Positions 37,005 to 48,139 of a stretch of DNA of 62,221 nt are shown here, in pieces. How positions within the stretch are numbered: the stretch's first letter is position 1; each line of letters starts with the position of its first letter. The notes beneath the pieces are model-generated. The model did not search any database and was not told the origin of the DNA. It was given only the letters and a program-made list of their open reading frames with translations. The position numbers and the translations under genes were made by a program. The DNA is from Oopsacas minuta (taxonomy: Eukaryota > Porifera > Hexactinellida > Lyssacinosida > Leucopsacidae). The DNA lies in contig JAKMXF010000331.1 of NCBI GenBank assembly GCA_024704765.1, positions 1 to 62,221 of the forward strand. The letters are read 5' to 3'.

Positions 37005-37373
37005 TTATACTCATCAGACTTAAACGAAATTAGTAACATTGGAAAGAAGAGGGTTGAACGTTTGAAGCAATATGTTTTGATTTTAAAAACTTCACAGTTA
37101 GTCACTTTTTGCTTAAATTTTTAGTGTTACGGCTCCCTTTAATTTACTCACCTAAAAGTCAGAATTCAATTCTGAAATTAAATATGCATACTTTAGTGAT
37201 ATGGACGTTTATGAAAATTAAATTTCATTAAATAATATTAACAACTCGCGGAGCTAGAGGAATTCAAATTTTATGGCGGTAGTGAGAGTGGTAGGGGATG
37301 AATCATATTCTACATAAAGTAGGGTCAGTTCAACTCATGTTTCTTACCCTAAATCCGACTGAATTTCAATTAT
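37005..37373 (+). repeat. Left arm of a 5.9 kb inverted-repeat structure
   Basis: About 369 bp from TTATACTCATCAGACTTAAAC to TGAATTTCAATTA is repeated in reverse complement at 42582-42952. By eye the arms differ at only a handful of positions (for example CATCAGACTTAA versus CATCAAATTTAA, and CCGACTG versus CCAACTG). They are far more similar to each other than any other repeat pair here. Confidence 0.92.
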
Positions 37374-37432
37374 GTGTGGATAGATGGCGCTAAATTAGAT
37401 GGGTTATCTAATGCTAGAAATATATCTGGGCT

Positions 37433-37870
37433 TTGCAATATACTGATGCATATTTATTGATGAGTGTTTTCATTTCATTAATGTCATCACAAGTGCTTAT
37501 AGCAAATAGCTTTGTTGAGTTTAGTCCACTGTTAGTTTTGTTGTTAGTTCTAACACAACTTGGTCATAGTTTAGTTTATCAAACGTTTGATAAAAAATAT
37601 GTCTGTTTAAGTTGAGAAGTTTTGAGCATTTTCATTAGTTGGGTATTTGAACAAATAAAGGAATTCGAGACTAATGGTATCACCAGCTTACAAAAAGTGT
37701 ATTCTGAATACCTTGTTCGTGTCGAATGTTTAGTTAAGGAACCATTTCCCCTTCTCCATGTTCACTATCCTAAGTATAATGTAGAAAGTGAACAAGCTGT
37801 GGAGTTGACTTTGAGATTGAAAGTTGTGAATCTGGGGAATTGTATCTCGAAATCACATAATGGGAGATAG
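37433..37870 (+). pseudogene. Unrecognised reading frame inside the inverted-repeat structure
   Basis: A single frame of about 145 codons is interrupted only by one TGA at 37613. The first half is hydrophobic (MSVFISLMSSQVLIANSF...LLVLLLVLTQLGHSLVY). The second half reads FEQIKEFETNGITSLQKVYS, then LVKEPFPLLHVHYPKYN and ELTLRLKVVNLG, with normal protein-like composition. I do not recognise the family. It could be a remnant of the gene carried by the element whose long ends are at 37005 and 42952, or an unrelated frame. Confidence 0.3.
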
Positions 37871-39360
37871 TTTATGCATTACTGGCGCGAACCATAGAGT
37901 GTATTAATCAGTAATTGGACGAATGTATTTCTTCTAAGTTTCATGATGTATATGTGTTTTGAAGTTTACTACTTCAACTAATTCTCGATTTCAGTTATTT
38001 TGAAATAATTCATTAATTAGAAATATGATTTTCTTAAGAGGGCTGTAAAAATGATTAGCCGGGGAACACACAAAGTAGTTACGGTACTGGCTAGAGCAGA
38101 GTGTAAATTCCTTATTTGTAGAGTATATGTATTTTATATTGAGGACAAGAATTATTTAAATAATCGCGTAGTGGTCAAGTTTTATTCTGAAGGATCTCTT
38201 TCAACTCCCTATATACATATAGTACAAGTGCTTATAGTAGTAATTTTCTTGTAGCCAGCGCAGAAATATGGGAAGATTGTTAGATAATTATTCTGTGAGC
38301 AAATATTCAAAAAGCAATTCAATGATCCAGACAAAATAGGGGGATTTTGTTATGGCGTTTTAACATATGTATATCCACGGAAGGTTTAAGGAAAGTTAAA
38401 TCAGAAAGAAAGACTGATGTGGAGTTTGTCTGGAATAGTTAAAATTTAAATGTTACTACTATTTTATATCTGTGTACAGCTCAGGTAATGCGCAGGATCA
38501 GTTACAATATAGACAATAAGTATAAAATGGGTAAAAGATCAATAAAAGATCAACACATTTTGTAAATTTGAATTAGCTGCTAAATTCTTTTCGTTGACGA
38601 TAAAGCAAATATAAATTAAATGCTATAACCTACATGCAAATGTCTCCCTTTGGTAAGCATTTCGAAAAAATCATGAGAATAAAAAAATGAAGAAAATTGT
38701 AAGGAGGAATGGCCCAAAAGGAAAAAGACTAAACTTAGCAATATTAAACCTCCTGATTTATAATTTTCAAAAGAATTTGAAAGTATAAAATCAAATAATA
38801 CACCATTGTACTGCACAAAAGTCGTTAGTGAATCACTAGTTTATTCTAGATATGAGATACCAGAAAATTCAAGGAATTTTTAATAGTGCTTACATTTTTT
38901 TATGGCAAGTTTAAATCGAGAGAACTAGTGTTATCGATGTACGCTACATCGGCGAATGTATTTCTTATCCCAAAATTTATAGTTCCGGTGTTGTAAATGC
39001 TACATATATGTACGTATAAATAAGGTATCTTGTATAATGTACAGGAATGCATAAACAAATTGTAATATTTTCTGTATATGCGCTGGTTCCTGTTTCCCCT
39101 ATGCCAAATTACAAGTAGTATATGTAATACATGTACGTATATTTAGGTGTTAGACAATAGTAAGTAATAATCACACAGGGCAATACATGTTTCTGATTGT
39201 GTAATATTTTCAGACACGAAGAGTCATTAATTGCAGAATTTATACTGATATTTGTATTTTCTTTTGAGATAAATGATAATATAGCTATGAATACTATCTG
39301 AAAATATATCTCTTTGAACCATCTTGAGGAAGATATTCTATAATATGAGAGTGGTATATA
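37871..39360. other. Spacer inside the inverted-repeat structure
   Basis: AT-rich sequence with short frames only. No recognised protein motifs. Confidence 0.5.
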
Positions 39361-40706
39361 CAGGGTGTATCATATGTCTAGGCGGATATGAATTCATAAT
39401 GTTTAAAGTTGATTTAACCAAACTACAATTTATTATTGATTTATATTTGTTTTACACTTAACTACTAAGTCCTATCTATTACAAATACACCTCTTTATAA
39501 ATACATTCACTTTGATTTGTATTTCAACTCATTTTTTGTATTTCTCTTATCTTTCTGAAATATGAATGTTAAAGATCATGGTTTGTCCATTCGCTTAGAA
39601 GCAATTGCCATGTTGAAAACTGGAATTGAGCAGAAGATCGTAGCTTCAAGGTAGGTGTCAGTTTGAGGTCGATACAAAGGTGGTGGCATAACGAGAAACA
39701 TGGAAAAGACCAAAATACTAAACTCCGTCCTGGTAGGATTCCAACTATGAAAAAGGTCTGCAAGATAGTCATCTCAAATCTCTAGGGAAGAGGGGGAATT
39801 CACCACGTAAACCTGGGCGTATTCTCAATGGTAAGGGATATTCTATCTCGTATTCAAGTATATATTGCTATTTGACCAATTCTTTGGGAGTAAAATCATT
39901 CAAACGCCCTAAAATACCTTGATTGACACAGAAAATGAAGGATAAACGCCTCCAGTTCGCTAAAGATAACATAAATTGGACAATTGATGACTAGAAAAAG
40001 GTGTTGTGGTCAGATGAATCACCTTTCCAAGTATTCTCCATACCAAATCGTCAAAACGATCATATCTGGGCTCGGAATTCAAAAACATTGAATCTATCGT
40101 TCTGATGAAATTTCCCACAAAAATCCAAGTCTGGGGGTATGATGTCCCACAGGGCTCTCTCAGAATTACACATAATTCCTCCGAAACAAATGATAAATAG
40201 AGCCTACTATCGAGATAATATCTTAGCCAATACGTGTAGTGATGCTACAAATAGAACTGCAAAACAGGTCCTATTCTGGAGAGATCAATGCCTGCTGACA
40301 TGTCTGATTTTCTATTCATGCAGGATGGTGCCCCTCCTCACACTGCGAACTTGACACAGAGATGGTGTGTAGAACACTTTCCTCGGATTTGGAGGGAGGG
40401 TGAGTGGCCGGGTAACTCGCCAGATTTAAACCCAATTGAAAACCTCTGCTCAATATTAAAAGATCGTGTTGGACAAATGGCAAATGCAACTAAGCTGGAA
40501 GATTTAATTTTACGAGTCAAATCCGCATGGGCTGACATAGACCCTGATATTCGAGAATACTTATTTTGTAGTATGCCAGCAAGGATACAACTTGTATTAG
40601 ATAGGAATGATGGTTATATAGGTAAATAATTAATTAGAACAAATATTCGATAACGGAAAATTCTATTTACATTTTACTGACCCGCCAAAACATATGATAC
40701 GCCCTG
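39361..40706 (+). mobile_element. DD37E mariner-like element, full-length copy
   Basis: The ends are CAGGGTGTATCATATGTCTAGGCGG and CCCGCCAAAACATATGATACGCCCTG, with TA on each side (39359-39360 and 40707-40708). The length is 1346 bp. It is related to, but distinct from, the element at 28117-28920: they share the outer CAGGGTGTA-CA-AT pattern and transposase type. It is inserted within the 5.9 kb inverted-repeat structure. Confidence 0.93.
39562..40629 (+). pseudogene. DD37E mariner-like transposase, full-length but disrupted
   Basis: It starts MNVKDHGLSIRLEAIAMLKT, the first helix of the paired-type HTH, then stops. The first catalytic Asp is in KKVLWSDESPFQVF. After several stops and frameshifts come MSHRALSELHIIPPKQM, FMQDGAPPHTANLTQRW (second Asp) and EWPGNSPDLNPIENL (final Glu). 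There are 37 residues between the second Asp and the Glu, so the triad is DD37E and all three residues remain. The C-terminus ends DRNDGYIGK. The last 113 codons (40288-40629) are open. The many N-terminal stops make it inactive. Confidence 0.9.
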
Positions 40707-40718
40707 TACTCTATAATA

Positions 40719-42037
40719 CAGTGCCGGTCAAAAAGAATTGCTCAAAATGAATGTATACAGTATAGTAAATGTCAAATTGTATACACATACCAGATAGTTG
40801 AATTCTTGCGAAACCATACTCAGACATATGTATTTGACAAGTAACACACCAACACAGCTAATCCATTCATTATATTTGCACAACTTACAGTTTTTATTTT
40901 GTATTCTTATTTTTCCAATTTATCTGTTTATATCGAATTTTCAATGCCTTCTAAATCCCGAATTTCCATTGAAAATCGAGCCAACCTGATACTACTTTCA
41001 GAAAGTGGCCATACTCAGAGGGAGGAAGCTAAAATGGTTGGGTGTAGCCAAAAAAGTGTAGCCGAGATCCTTAAGAAACACAGGCTGACATGCACGATAA
41101 GAGACCTCGCTATTCCGGGTAGGCCTCGTGTCACAACCAAAAGGCAAGATAATTTATTGGTCAGAAAATGCAAAAAGGATCGATTTAAGACTGCTACTCA
41201 GATCAAAGCTGAAGTGTTATCAGAATATTCGATAAAACTTTCCACTTCAAAGTTCAGAGAAGGTTACGAGGGGCTGGACTGTTCAGACGAAAACCGCGAA
41301 GAAAGCCCCGCATTATTACCAAGCACAAAAGAGACCGACTTTCCTTCGCAAGATCGCATAAGAATTGGAATACTGAAGAATGGGCAAGAGTTGTGTCCAG
41401 TAACGAATCTAGGTTCCTTCTCTATACTAATGACGAGAGAGCCTATGTCAGGAGGATGAAGGGGGAGGAGTTCTTAGAGAGGTGTCTTCAAAAAACTTGC
41501 AAGTTTGCTGGAGTGGCGTAGGACTCTTGTGGAAAGTATCTGGGAACCTCAAGACAAATTCTTACATTGATTTATTGGAAAATGCACTAATCCCAAGCGT
41601 TGATTTGCATTCTCTACATTCTGGATGGACCTTGCAGCAAGACAACGCCCCATGCCATAGGTCAAAGGGTACTAAGCAATGGTTTGGTGAGCAAAAAATA
41701 GAGGTTATGAATTGGCCTGCTCAGTCACCTGATCTAAATCCGATTGAGAATCTTCGGGATCACATTTCCCTCAGAATTGAAAAGAAAAGCCCATCCAACT
41801 ACTCAGAGTTGTGGAATGCCATATTAAGCACTTGGGATAGCATCGACATTAACAGGCTTCATCTCTAATTGAGAGTATGCCGCAGAGATGTAAAGCCGTA
41901 ATTCAAGCAAGAGGAGGTATTACTAAATACTAACAACAATTTACTTGATTATAATAAAAGCATTATTGTTAAAATCAGTCATAGATATAAGAAATAGTGG
42001 TAAATTTATTCTGAGCAATTCTTTTTGACCGGAACTG
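40719..42037 (+). mobile_element. Tc1 (DD34E) element
   Basis: The ends are CAGTGCCGGTCAAAAAGAAT and ATTCTTTTTGACCGGAACTG, with TA on each side (40717-40718 and 42038-42039). The length is 1319 bp. It lies 12 bp from the end of the neighbouring DD37E element, so the two arrived independently at adjacent TA sites. Confidence 0.94.
40944..41868 (+). pseudogene. Tc1 transposase (DD34E), disrupted
   Basis: It starts MPSKSRISIENRANLILLSE at 40944, with paired-like HTHs (GCSQKSVAEILKKH, then AIPGRPRVTTKRQD). After a frameshift near 41250 the core continues with NWNTEEWARVVSSNESRFLL. In relatives this motif is SDESRF, so the first catalytic Asp is Asn here. After a second shift with a small deletion near 41480 come VSGNLKTNSYIDLLENALI, LQQDNAPCHRSKG (second Asp) and NWPAQSPDLNPIENL (Glu), with 34 residues between. 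It ends DINRLHL. Inactive through both frame lesions and active-site loss. Confidence 0.92.
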
Positions 42038-42581
42038 TATTATTCATCTGTGATATAACACAACAATCAATGCATATCAATTCTTTGTGCGCGCAGGTTA
42101 ACTACAAAGAAGTAACTAAATTTAAGTATCAGTTGAAACAAGTTGCAATGGGAACTATAACAAGTATGACGATATAATTTCCTATACATACTAATGATCT
42201 CAACAAGTGTTGCATAGTCCTACGAGCATAGTCTATGAAAGATTACAATCTTAAAACGCAATAATTATAGTGAAGCAAATAAGGAAAATTGAGAAAAAAC
42301 AAAATATAAGTAAATAGAAAAATCATAAAAAAAGTTCTAGTAACCCCCCTGTTTTGTAAGGAAATTGAAATATAAGATACGAAAAAAGTATTGATAAATT
42401 TTGAAGGGGTTTTGAAGAGAAATAACTTCAAGAATTGATCTCAAGTTAGAATTCGTAATACACAAAAAACCTCAGAATTTATCGAATTTTGCAGGACGTT
42501 GCTGGTGATAATTTGTAGTCTCTCACGAAAATATCAATATTGTTATAAACGTCTATGTCTCAACTATCAATTAGCATAAAA

Positions 42582-42952
42582 ATAATTGAAATTCAGTTGG
42601 ATTTAGGGTAAGAAACATGAGTTGAACTGACCCTACTTTATGTAGAATATGATTCATCCCCTACCACTCTCACTACCGCCATAAAATTTGAATTCCTCTA
42701 GCTCCGCGAGTTGTTAATATTATTTAATGAAATTTAATTTTCATAAACGTCCATATCACTAAAGTATGCATATTTAATTTCAGAATTGAATTCTGACTTT
42801 TAGGTGAGTAAATTAAAGGGAGCCGTAACACTAAAAATTTAAGCAAAAAAGTGACTAACTGTGAAGTTTTTAAAATCAAAACATATTGCTTCAAACGTTC
42901 AACCCTCTTCTTTCCAATGTTACTAATTTCGTTTAAATTTGATGAGTATAAC
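42582..42952 (-). repeat. Right arm of a 5.9 kb inverted-repeat structure
   Basis: Reverse complement of 37005-37373. Flanks immediately outside the arms (CTTAC at the left, CAAAA at the right) do not show an obvious target-site duplication, so the true ends may lie slightly inside or outside my boundaries. Confidence 0.92.
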
Positions 42953-43068
42953 AAAAACATAATATGAGAACAGGACAAGTAGATCAATGGTTTTACTGAA
43001 CTATAGTTCCCCTTACATTTCGTACCATAATAGAAAATATCAAAATGACCAAACAGTGAGATTATATA

Positions 43069-43972
43069 CAGTCAATGGACAAAAGTATTCGACCACACAA
43101 ATATATTGTCATAAATTGTATACTCTTTCCCGCTCCTATATATTGTGTAGTCTATATTCGTAGCTGCAATCTAGTAATTTGCATAGAATAACATATGTTT
43201 TCCGAGTATTTCAAAAAATATTTTCGATTTACACATTTTGAAGGTGTTAATTATTAATAATCATTTGATAATTATTGATAATCAAATATGTGGTAATTCA
43301 AAACCTATTAAGAATCTGTAATTTCTGACTTGATATTTGAATTCTACGTAAGCGAATTACCCTAGATTTAAATTTCCAATGAGATTGAACAATTTTTACC
43401 AAAGTTATAGAAGAATTTCAATTTGTGCCACTTGAGCCACTTCTTGAAAAAAGTGGCACAGGCGGCAGGAAAAAGCGCCACTATGAGGAAATCAACTAGG
43501 GTTAGGAGGAATAAGTCAAAGTAATATTTTCGAATGATATGACTATGCTAACCCTTGAATTACAAAATAACCTCTGGGTAACGACCACTTGTGCCACCTT
43601 GGGCAAAAGGTGGCACAAATTGAAATCTTCTATAACTTTGGTAAAAATTGTTCAATCTCATTGGAAATTTAAATCTAGGGTAATTCGCCTACGTAGAATT
43701 CAAATATCAGGTCAGAAATTACAGATTCTTAATAGGTTTTGAATTACCACATAATTTGATTATCAATAATTATCAAATAATTATTAATAATTAACACCTT
43801 CAAAATGTGTAAATCGAAAATATTTTTTGAAATACTCGGAAAACATATGTTATTCTATGCAAATTACTAGATTGCAGCTACGAATATAGACTACACAATA
43901 TATAGGAGCAGGAAAGAGTATACAATTTATGACAATATATTTGTGTGGTCGAATACTTTTGTCCCCTGACTG
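43069..43972. mobile_element. Tc1-type foldback element with 363 bp arms
   Basis: The ends are CAGTCAATGGACAAAAGTAT and ATACTTTTGTCCCCTGACTG, with TA duplications at 43067-43068 and 43973-43974. The whole left 363 bp (43069-43431) is inverted at 43609-43972, with about 98% identity by eye. The loop is only about 177 bp and has its own GTGGCAC repeats. The TIR sequence (GGACAAAAGTATTCGACCAC) is Tc1/mariner-like. There is no transposase. Transcription would yield a long near-perfect hairpin. Confidence 0.93.
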
Positions 43973-44634
43973 TATAGTAAATCAACTCATTTAATTAGTT
44001 ATTGACTTCTAAATTACCTGGACAGTCAACTCATGTTCAACTCGTATTGTCCTTACGCCAAGATAGTCAACTGATTTACTGTTGATATCTGGAAAACATT
44101 AGTTTCATTAGTGTAAATATAGGAAGTCTTATATGGGGATTTAATTTGTCATATTGGCATATTTGAAATGATTGTGGTTTGTGGGCTTTGTCGGTATGCA
44201 CACTTTTTGAGATTATCCACATAGGAATGCCAATTAACGAAAAGAACATTAAATAGTACCTTTGACAAGAATAAATATTTGTACTTACCAATACAAAGAA
44301 TCTTGTTCTATAAACCATTTCAAGTAGAATTGATATCCTATGATTGCTTACAGATAGATTGTGTATTGATAATAATCACAAATAAAATATTGAGTCGAAG
44401 CATAGATATTATGTAATATTGTCGCTACTAATATATATCCTTATGAGGATAATGACAACAGGTGTGAAAACTGCAATTATTAATAAACAAAACATTTTAA
44501 GTGTGCCAAAATTACCAATGGAATCACATATATGACTTCCTATCCAATAATAATATATTGAATGCCGTTAGAACGGAATACATACAATATCTGACATGAG
44601 TTTAGAATAAACATCGCTGTGCGAACCTTTAAGG
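43973..44634. other. Non-coding spacer
   Basis: Short frames only. GTGTGCCAAAATTACCAATGG near 44501 weakly resembles the inner part of the Transib-type termini at 57948 and 61951, without the CACAGTG heptamer. Confidence 0.4.
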
Positions 44635-46959
44635 CAGGCTTGTCCAACCTACGGCCCGCGAGAGGATTCTATCCGCCCGCCAACATGCTCGGGAACTGTT
44701 ACCAGTTGGTGGCGATATTTAATTGAGTGAAACCTATTTGAGCGAACTCAATTAAGAGAAACCCAATATTGCAAAACCAAATTGAATGAAACCAATTTCA
44801 GAAAATTGTGATTTCAATAACTTAAAAATCCTTAAATAACTTTGTATTTAGTTTTAATTGAGTAATCATCTGTCACATAACTGGGTTTCTCTCAACTCGA
44901 ACAGCTCATATAAATTCCAAATAATAAACCATCTTAAACAATATTAAAATAACTACAAAACAAATATGTCAACTCCCGTGATTAAAGCAAAGAAAAGGAA
45001 AATTGATAGTGAATGTCGAGTTTTCAAATCCTCATGGACATTAGATTTTTTCGTCGTAGAACACAACGAATACTTATTGTGCTTGATATGTCAGGAGAAG
45101 ATAGCTGTATTCAAAGAGTATAATATCAAACGACATTACTCTACTAAACATGCAGATACATTTGACACGCTTACAGGTCAGGTGAGAATCGATCGGGTGA
45201 ACCTGTTGAAGGATAGCACCAACAGTCAACAATCTTTCTTCAAAGCCGTTAAATTAAGTTCTGAGACAGCAACAAAGATCAGCTTTCTGATAACAGAAGC
45301 GATAGCCAAGAGTGGAAAACCATTGTCTGAAGGGGAATTTGTAAAAGACTGCTTAGACATATTTACATCTGTGGCATGCCCAAATAAGAAGTCGATAGTA
45401 GAGAGCATCAGTCTGTCACATCAAACTGTTGCTAGAAGAGTAGATGATTTATCATCCAACATTGAAATTTCACTAATTAAACGACTCAATGCTTGCAAAT
45501 TTTACAGCTTGGCCCTTGATGAAAGTATCGATGTTAGCGACACAGCTCAACTGGCAATCTTTGTACGTGGTGTCACAGAAAATTTCGAAATAATCGAAGA
45601 ACTGCTCGACTTATGTCCAATGAAAGGCACAACTACTGGGCAAGATATTTTCAATGTAGTAAAACATGTGTTTACGAAATTCAAACTTGCAGATGAAAAA
45701 CTAAGTGGTTTAACAACCGATGGAGCCCCTGCGATGACAGGAAAGCATAAAGGCTTTGTTAGCCTTATGCTCAAATCAATGACCTCTCCTGTTATGGCAT
45801 ACCACTGCATTATTCATCAAGAACAACTTTGTGCAAAAACCTTAGATATGAAACATGTGATGGAAATGTCGTCAATACAGTCAATTTCATAAGGTCGAAG
45901 GGACTCAATCACAGACAATTCCAAGCGTTACTTGCAGAGATAGGATCAGACTATAACGATGTTATTTACTTTAGCCAAGTTCGCTGGCTCAGCAGAGCGT
46001 CCACTCTAGCCAGATACTGGTCACTACTTGAAGAAATAAAAACATTCATGACCATTAAGGGAAAGGATGTGAGCTTTCTGGATGATGATCAGTGGTTGAA
46101 TGATCTCGCATTTCTAGTTGACATAACTAAGTATCTCGCAGATTTAAATCTGAAACTACAAGGAAGAAAACAATTCGTTAACAACCTGTATGAGCATGTC
46201 AAAGCGTTCATCAACAAATTACAATCATTCCACCAACAATTTATTTTGAAAAGGTGGTACATTTCTCAACATTATCTTCAAGAAAAAGTGAGACAGTGAA
46301 TCATGATAAGTATTCTGCACTGATCAACAGCTTAATCGATGAATTTAAACTAAGATTTTCTGATTTTAGTGACAAATTCGATGAAATGGAGTTGTTTGCA
46401 GATCCATTTGGAACTGATGCCACTAATGCTCCTGAAATGTTCCAACTGGAACGAATTGAAATACAAAATAACTCGGAGAGAAAGAGAGCTTTTGCAGAGC
46501 ATGACCTTCTGACATTTTATGGTCAATATGTTACATCGGATCTATTTCCTAATTTATCGCAACACGCCCTTAGGTTCCTTTCCTTATTTGGCAGCACGTA
46601 TTGCTGTGAACAGCTTTTCTCAATGATGAAAAATATTAGAAGCAAGTCTAGATCTCTCCTGACAGACACTCATCTATCAGGAATATTACGGATTGCGACA
46701 TCAAGTGTACGAGCAGATATTGACTCTTTGTGTAAACAAAAACAAAGTCAGATATCCCATTAGATATGTTCTTTATTAGTAAAGTTTACTATAATTAAAT
46801 AATACATGTAGTGATTTTTCAATTCTGAAATAATCCGTATTAATGCCATCCCCAAATAAATAACATCATGCTACCTTGATATATCCAATGTCGTGCGGCC
46901 CTCAAGTAGATAAAGAAGCCCTCATTTGGCCCGCGAACAAAAAAGGTTAGACAAGCCTG
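44635..46959 (+). mobile_element. hAT (Charlie/ZBED-like) element with perfect 8 bp TSD
   Basis: The left end CAGGCTTGTCCAACCTACGG and the right end GGTTAGACAAGCCTG are inverted repeats, followed inward by GGCCCGCGAG-type blocks on both sides. The duplicated target CTTTAAGG is present at 44627-44634 and 46960-46967. The length is 2325 bp. It is the best-preserved large element in the window. The target lies in the terminal repeat of a small MITE. Confidence 0.96.
44966..46763 (+). pseudogene. hAT transposase (BED finger, SCAND3/FAM200-like), two frameshifts
   Basis: It starts MSTPVIKAKKRKID at 44966. The BED-type zinc finger is LLCLICQEKIAVF...IKRHYSTKH (C-x2-C...H-x4-H). GKPLSEGEFVKDCLDIF and SLSHQTVARRVDDLS follow. 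The catalytic residues are Asp in SLALDESIDVSDTAQL, Asp in LTTDGAPAMTG, and the C-terminal Glu in YCCEQLFSMM. CIIHQEQLCAK and VRWLSRASTL are family landmarks. One-base-type frameshifts fall near 45865 and 46270; otherwise all of the ~600 codons are open. It is recently inactivated, or a non-coding copy of an active family. Confidence 0.94.
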
Positions 46960-46967
46960 CTTTAAGG

Positions 46968-47200
46968 GCATGACTAGTAGCTAATCTATGGAAGCTAAAG
47001 GGAGTGAGCGTAGCGTGGTATAAATTCAGAAAAAATCTGCCTAATGTATTATTGCGGAAAAAAATTTATATCTTTTTCGTGGTTCAAACCTATCACGCTA
47101 TTTAGGTTCGCCGCTATACAGATATGTAACAAAAATTTTCCCACTTCGCTCACCCCCTTTGTTCACCATAGATTAGCTACTAGCTATGCCCTTGAAGTGT
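46968..47200. mobile_element. Small MITE whose left end is interrupted by the hAT element
   Basis: GGCATGACTAGTAGCTAATCTATGG next to the hAT pairs with CCATAGATTAGCTACTAGCTATGCCC near 47163-47190. AGTGAGCGTAGCGTGG pairs with CACTTCGCTCACCCC. The left terminus continues on the far side of the hAT (ACCTTTAAGG at 44625-44634), matching ACTTCAAGGGC at the right end. Confidence 0.75.
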
Positions 47201-48139
47201 CGGATAAGCGATGTATATTCTAATTCATGTCACGGAATGTATGTATTCTCAATAGAACGAAAGGGTCTCGAGATATCAATGTAAACACAAAGGCATAAAT
47301 TGTAAGCTGATAACGAATATCAGTATTAACGATAACAACTTCTGACTACTATGCTGTTTATATTATATACGTATACATATTCTGGAATTCTAATCTTTTC
47401 TAATGATTCATATCTAGCTTTTGGCGCCTCTGAATTACAATACAATAATCGGATATTTCAACTATTAAACTGACATTTTTGATTTGAGAATCCATATATA
47501 GACTCTCGTGCAGTCCCAAACTAACTAATTAATTTCTAGCTTAGATTATTCCGTAAATAAATCTCTCACTGATGGATCCTTGTTCTATGAATGAAGTTTG
47601 ATGAACCAATTGGACAAGAATTTCCATTTCATATTTATCCGAGATATCCATGCCATTTTACACTGTAACCAAGGAATTGGGTGGATTTATATCGATTTTC
47701 CAATAATTTGACGCTTTCTCGATATTACCATAGTAAATTTATAATCTGAAAAAAACAAAATTCAAGTAATTATCTTTGATTGAATTCTGGATATTGCGGA
47801 TTCAAAATTCAAAAATTTCTCGAAAATCCCATAATTTAGTGACAATGAAGCTGTCAGTGCATAGTTGGAATGTGAGAAGGAATTATAGAGTTTCCAAAAC
47901 ATCACATAATATATATTCGTCAGAATATAGAACTTTCAAACAACATCGAGTTTTATGAAATTTATGAACATTTTCTGAATGAACCACATTTAAAATTGTG
48001 TATGATATAAATTAAGGTGCTCCAAAAATTTAGTCTATGCCAGCTTTCTTTTTCACCTAGCCTTACATATTTGCAGACTATTTTTAGAACATGGCTCAAG
48101 AATGTATCTTCCCAAAATGCAATGGAAGTAGTCCATGAA
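47201..48139. other. Non-coding spacer
   Basis: Only short AT-rich frames. No recognised element ends. Confidence 0.5.
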
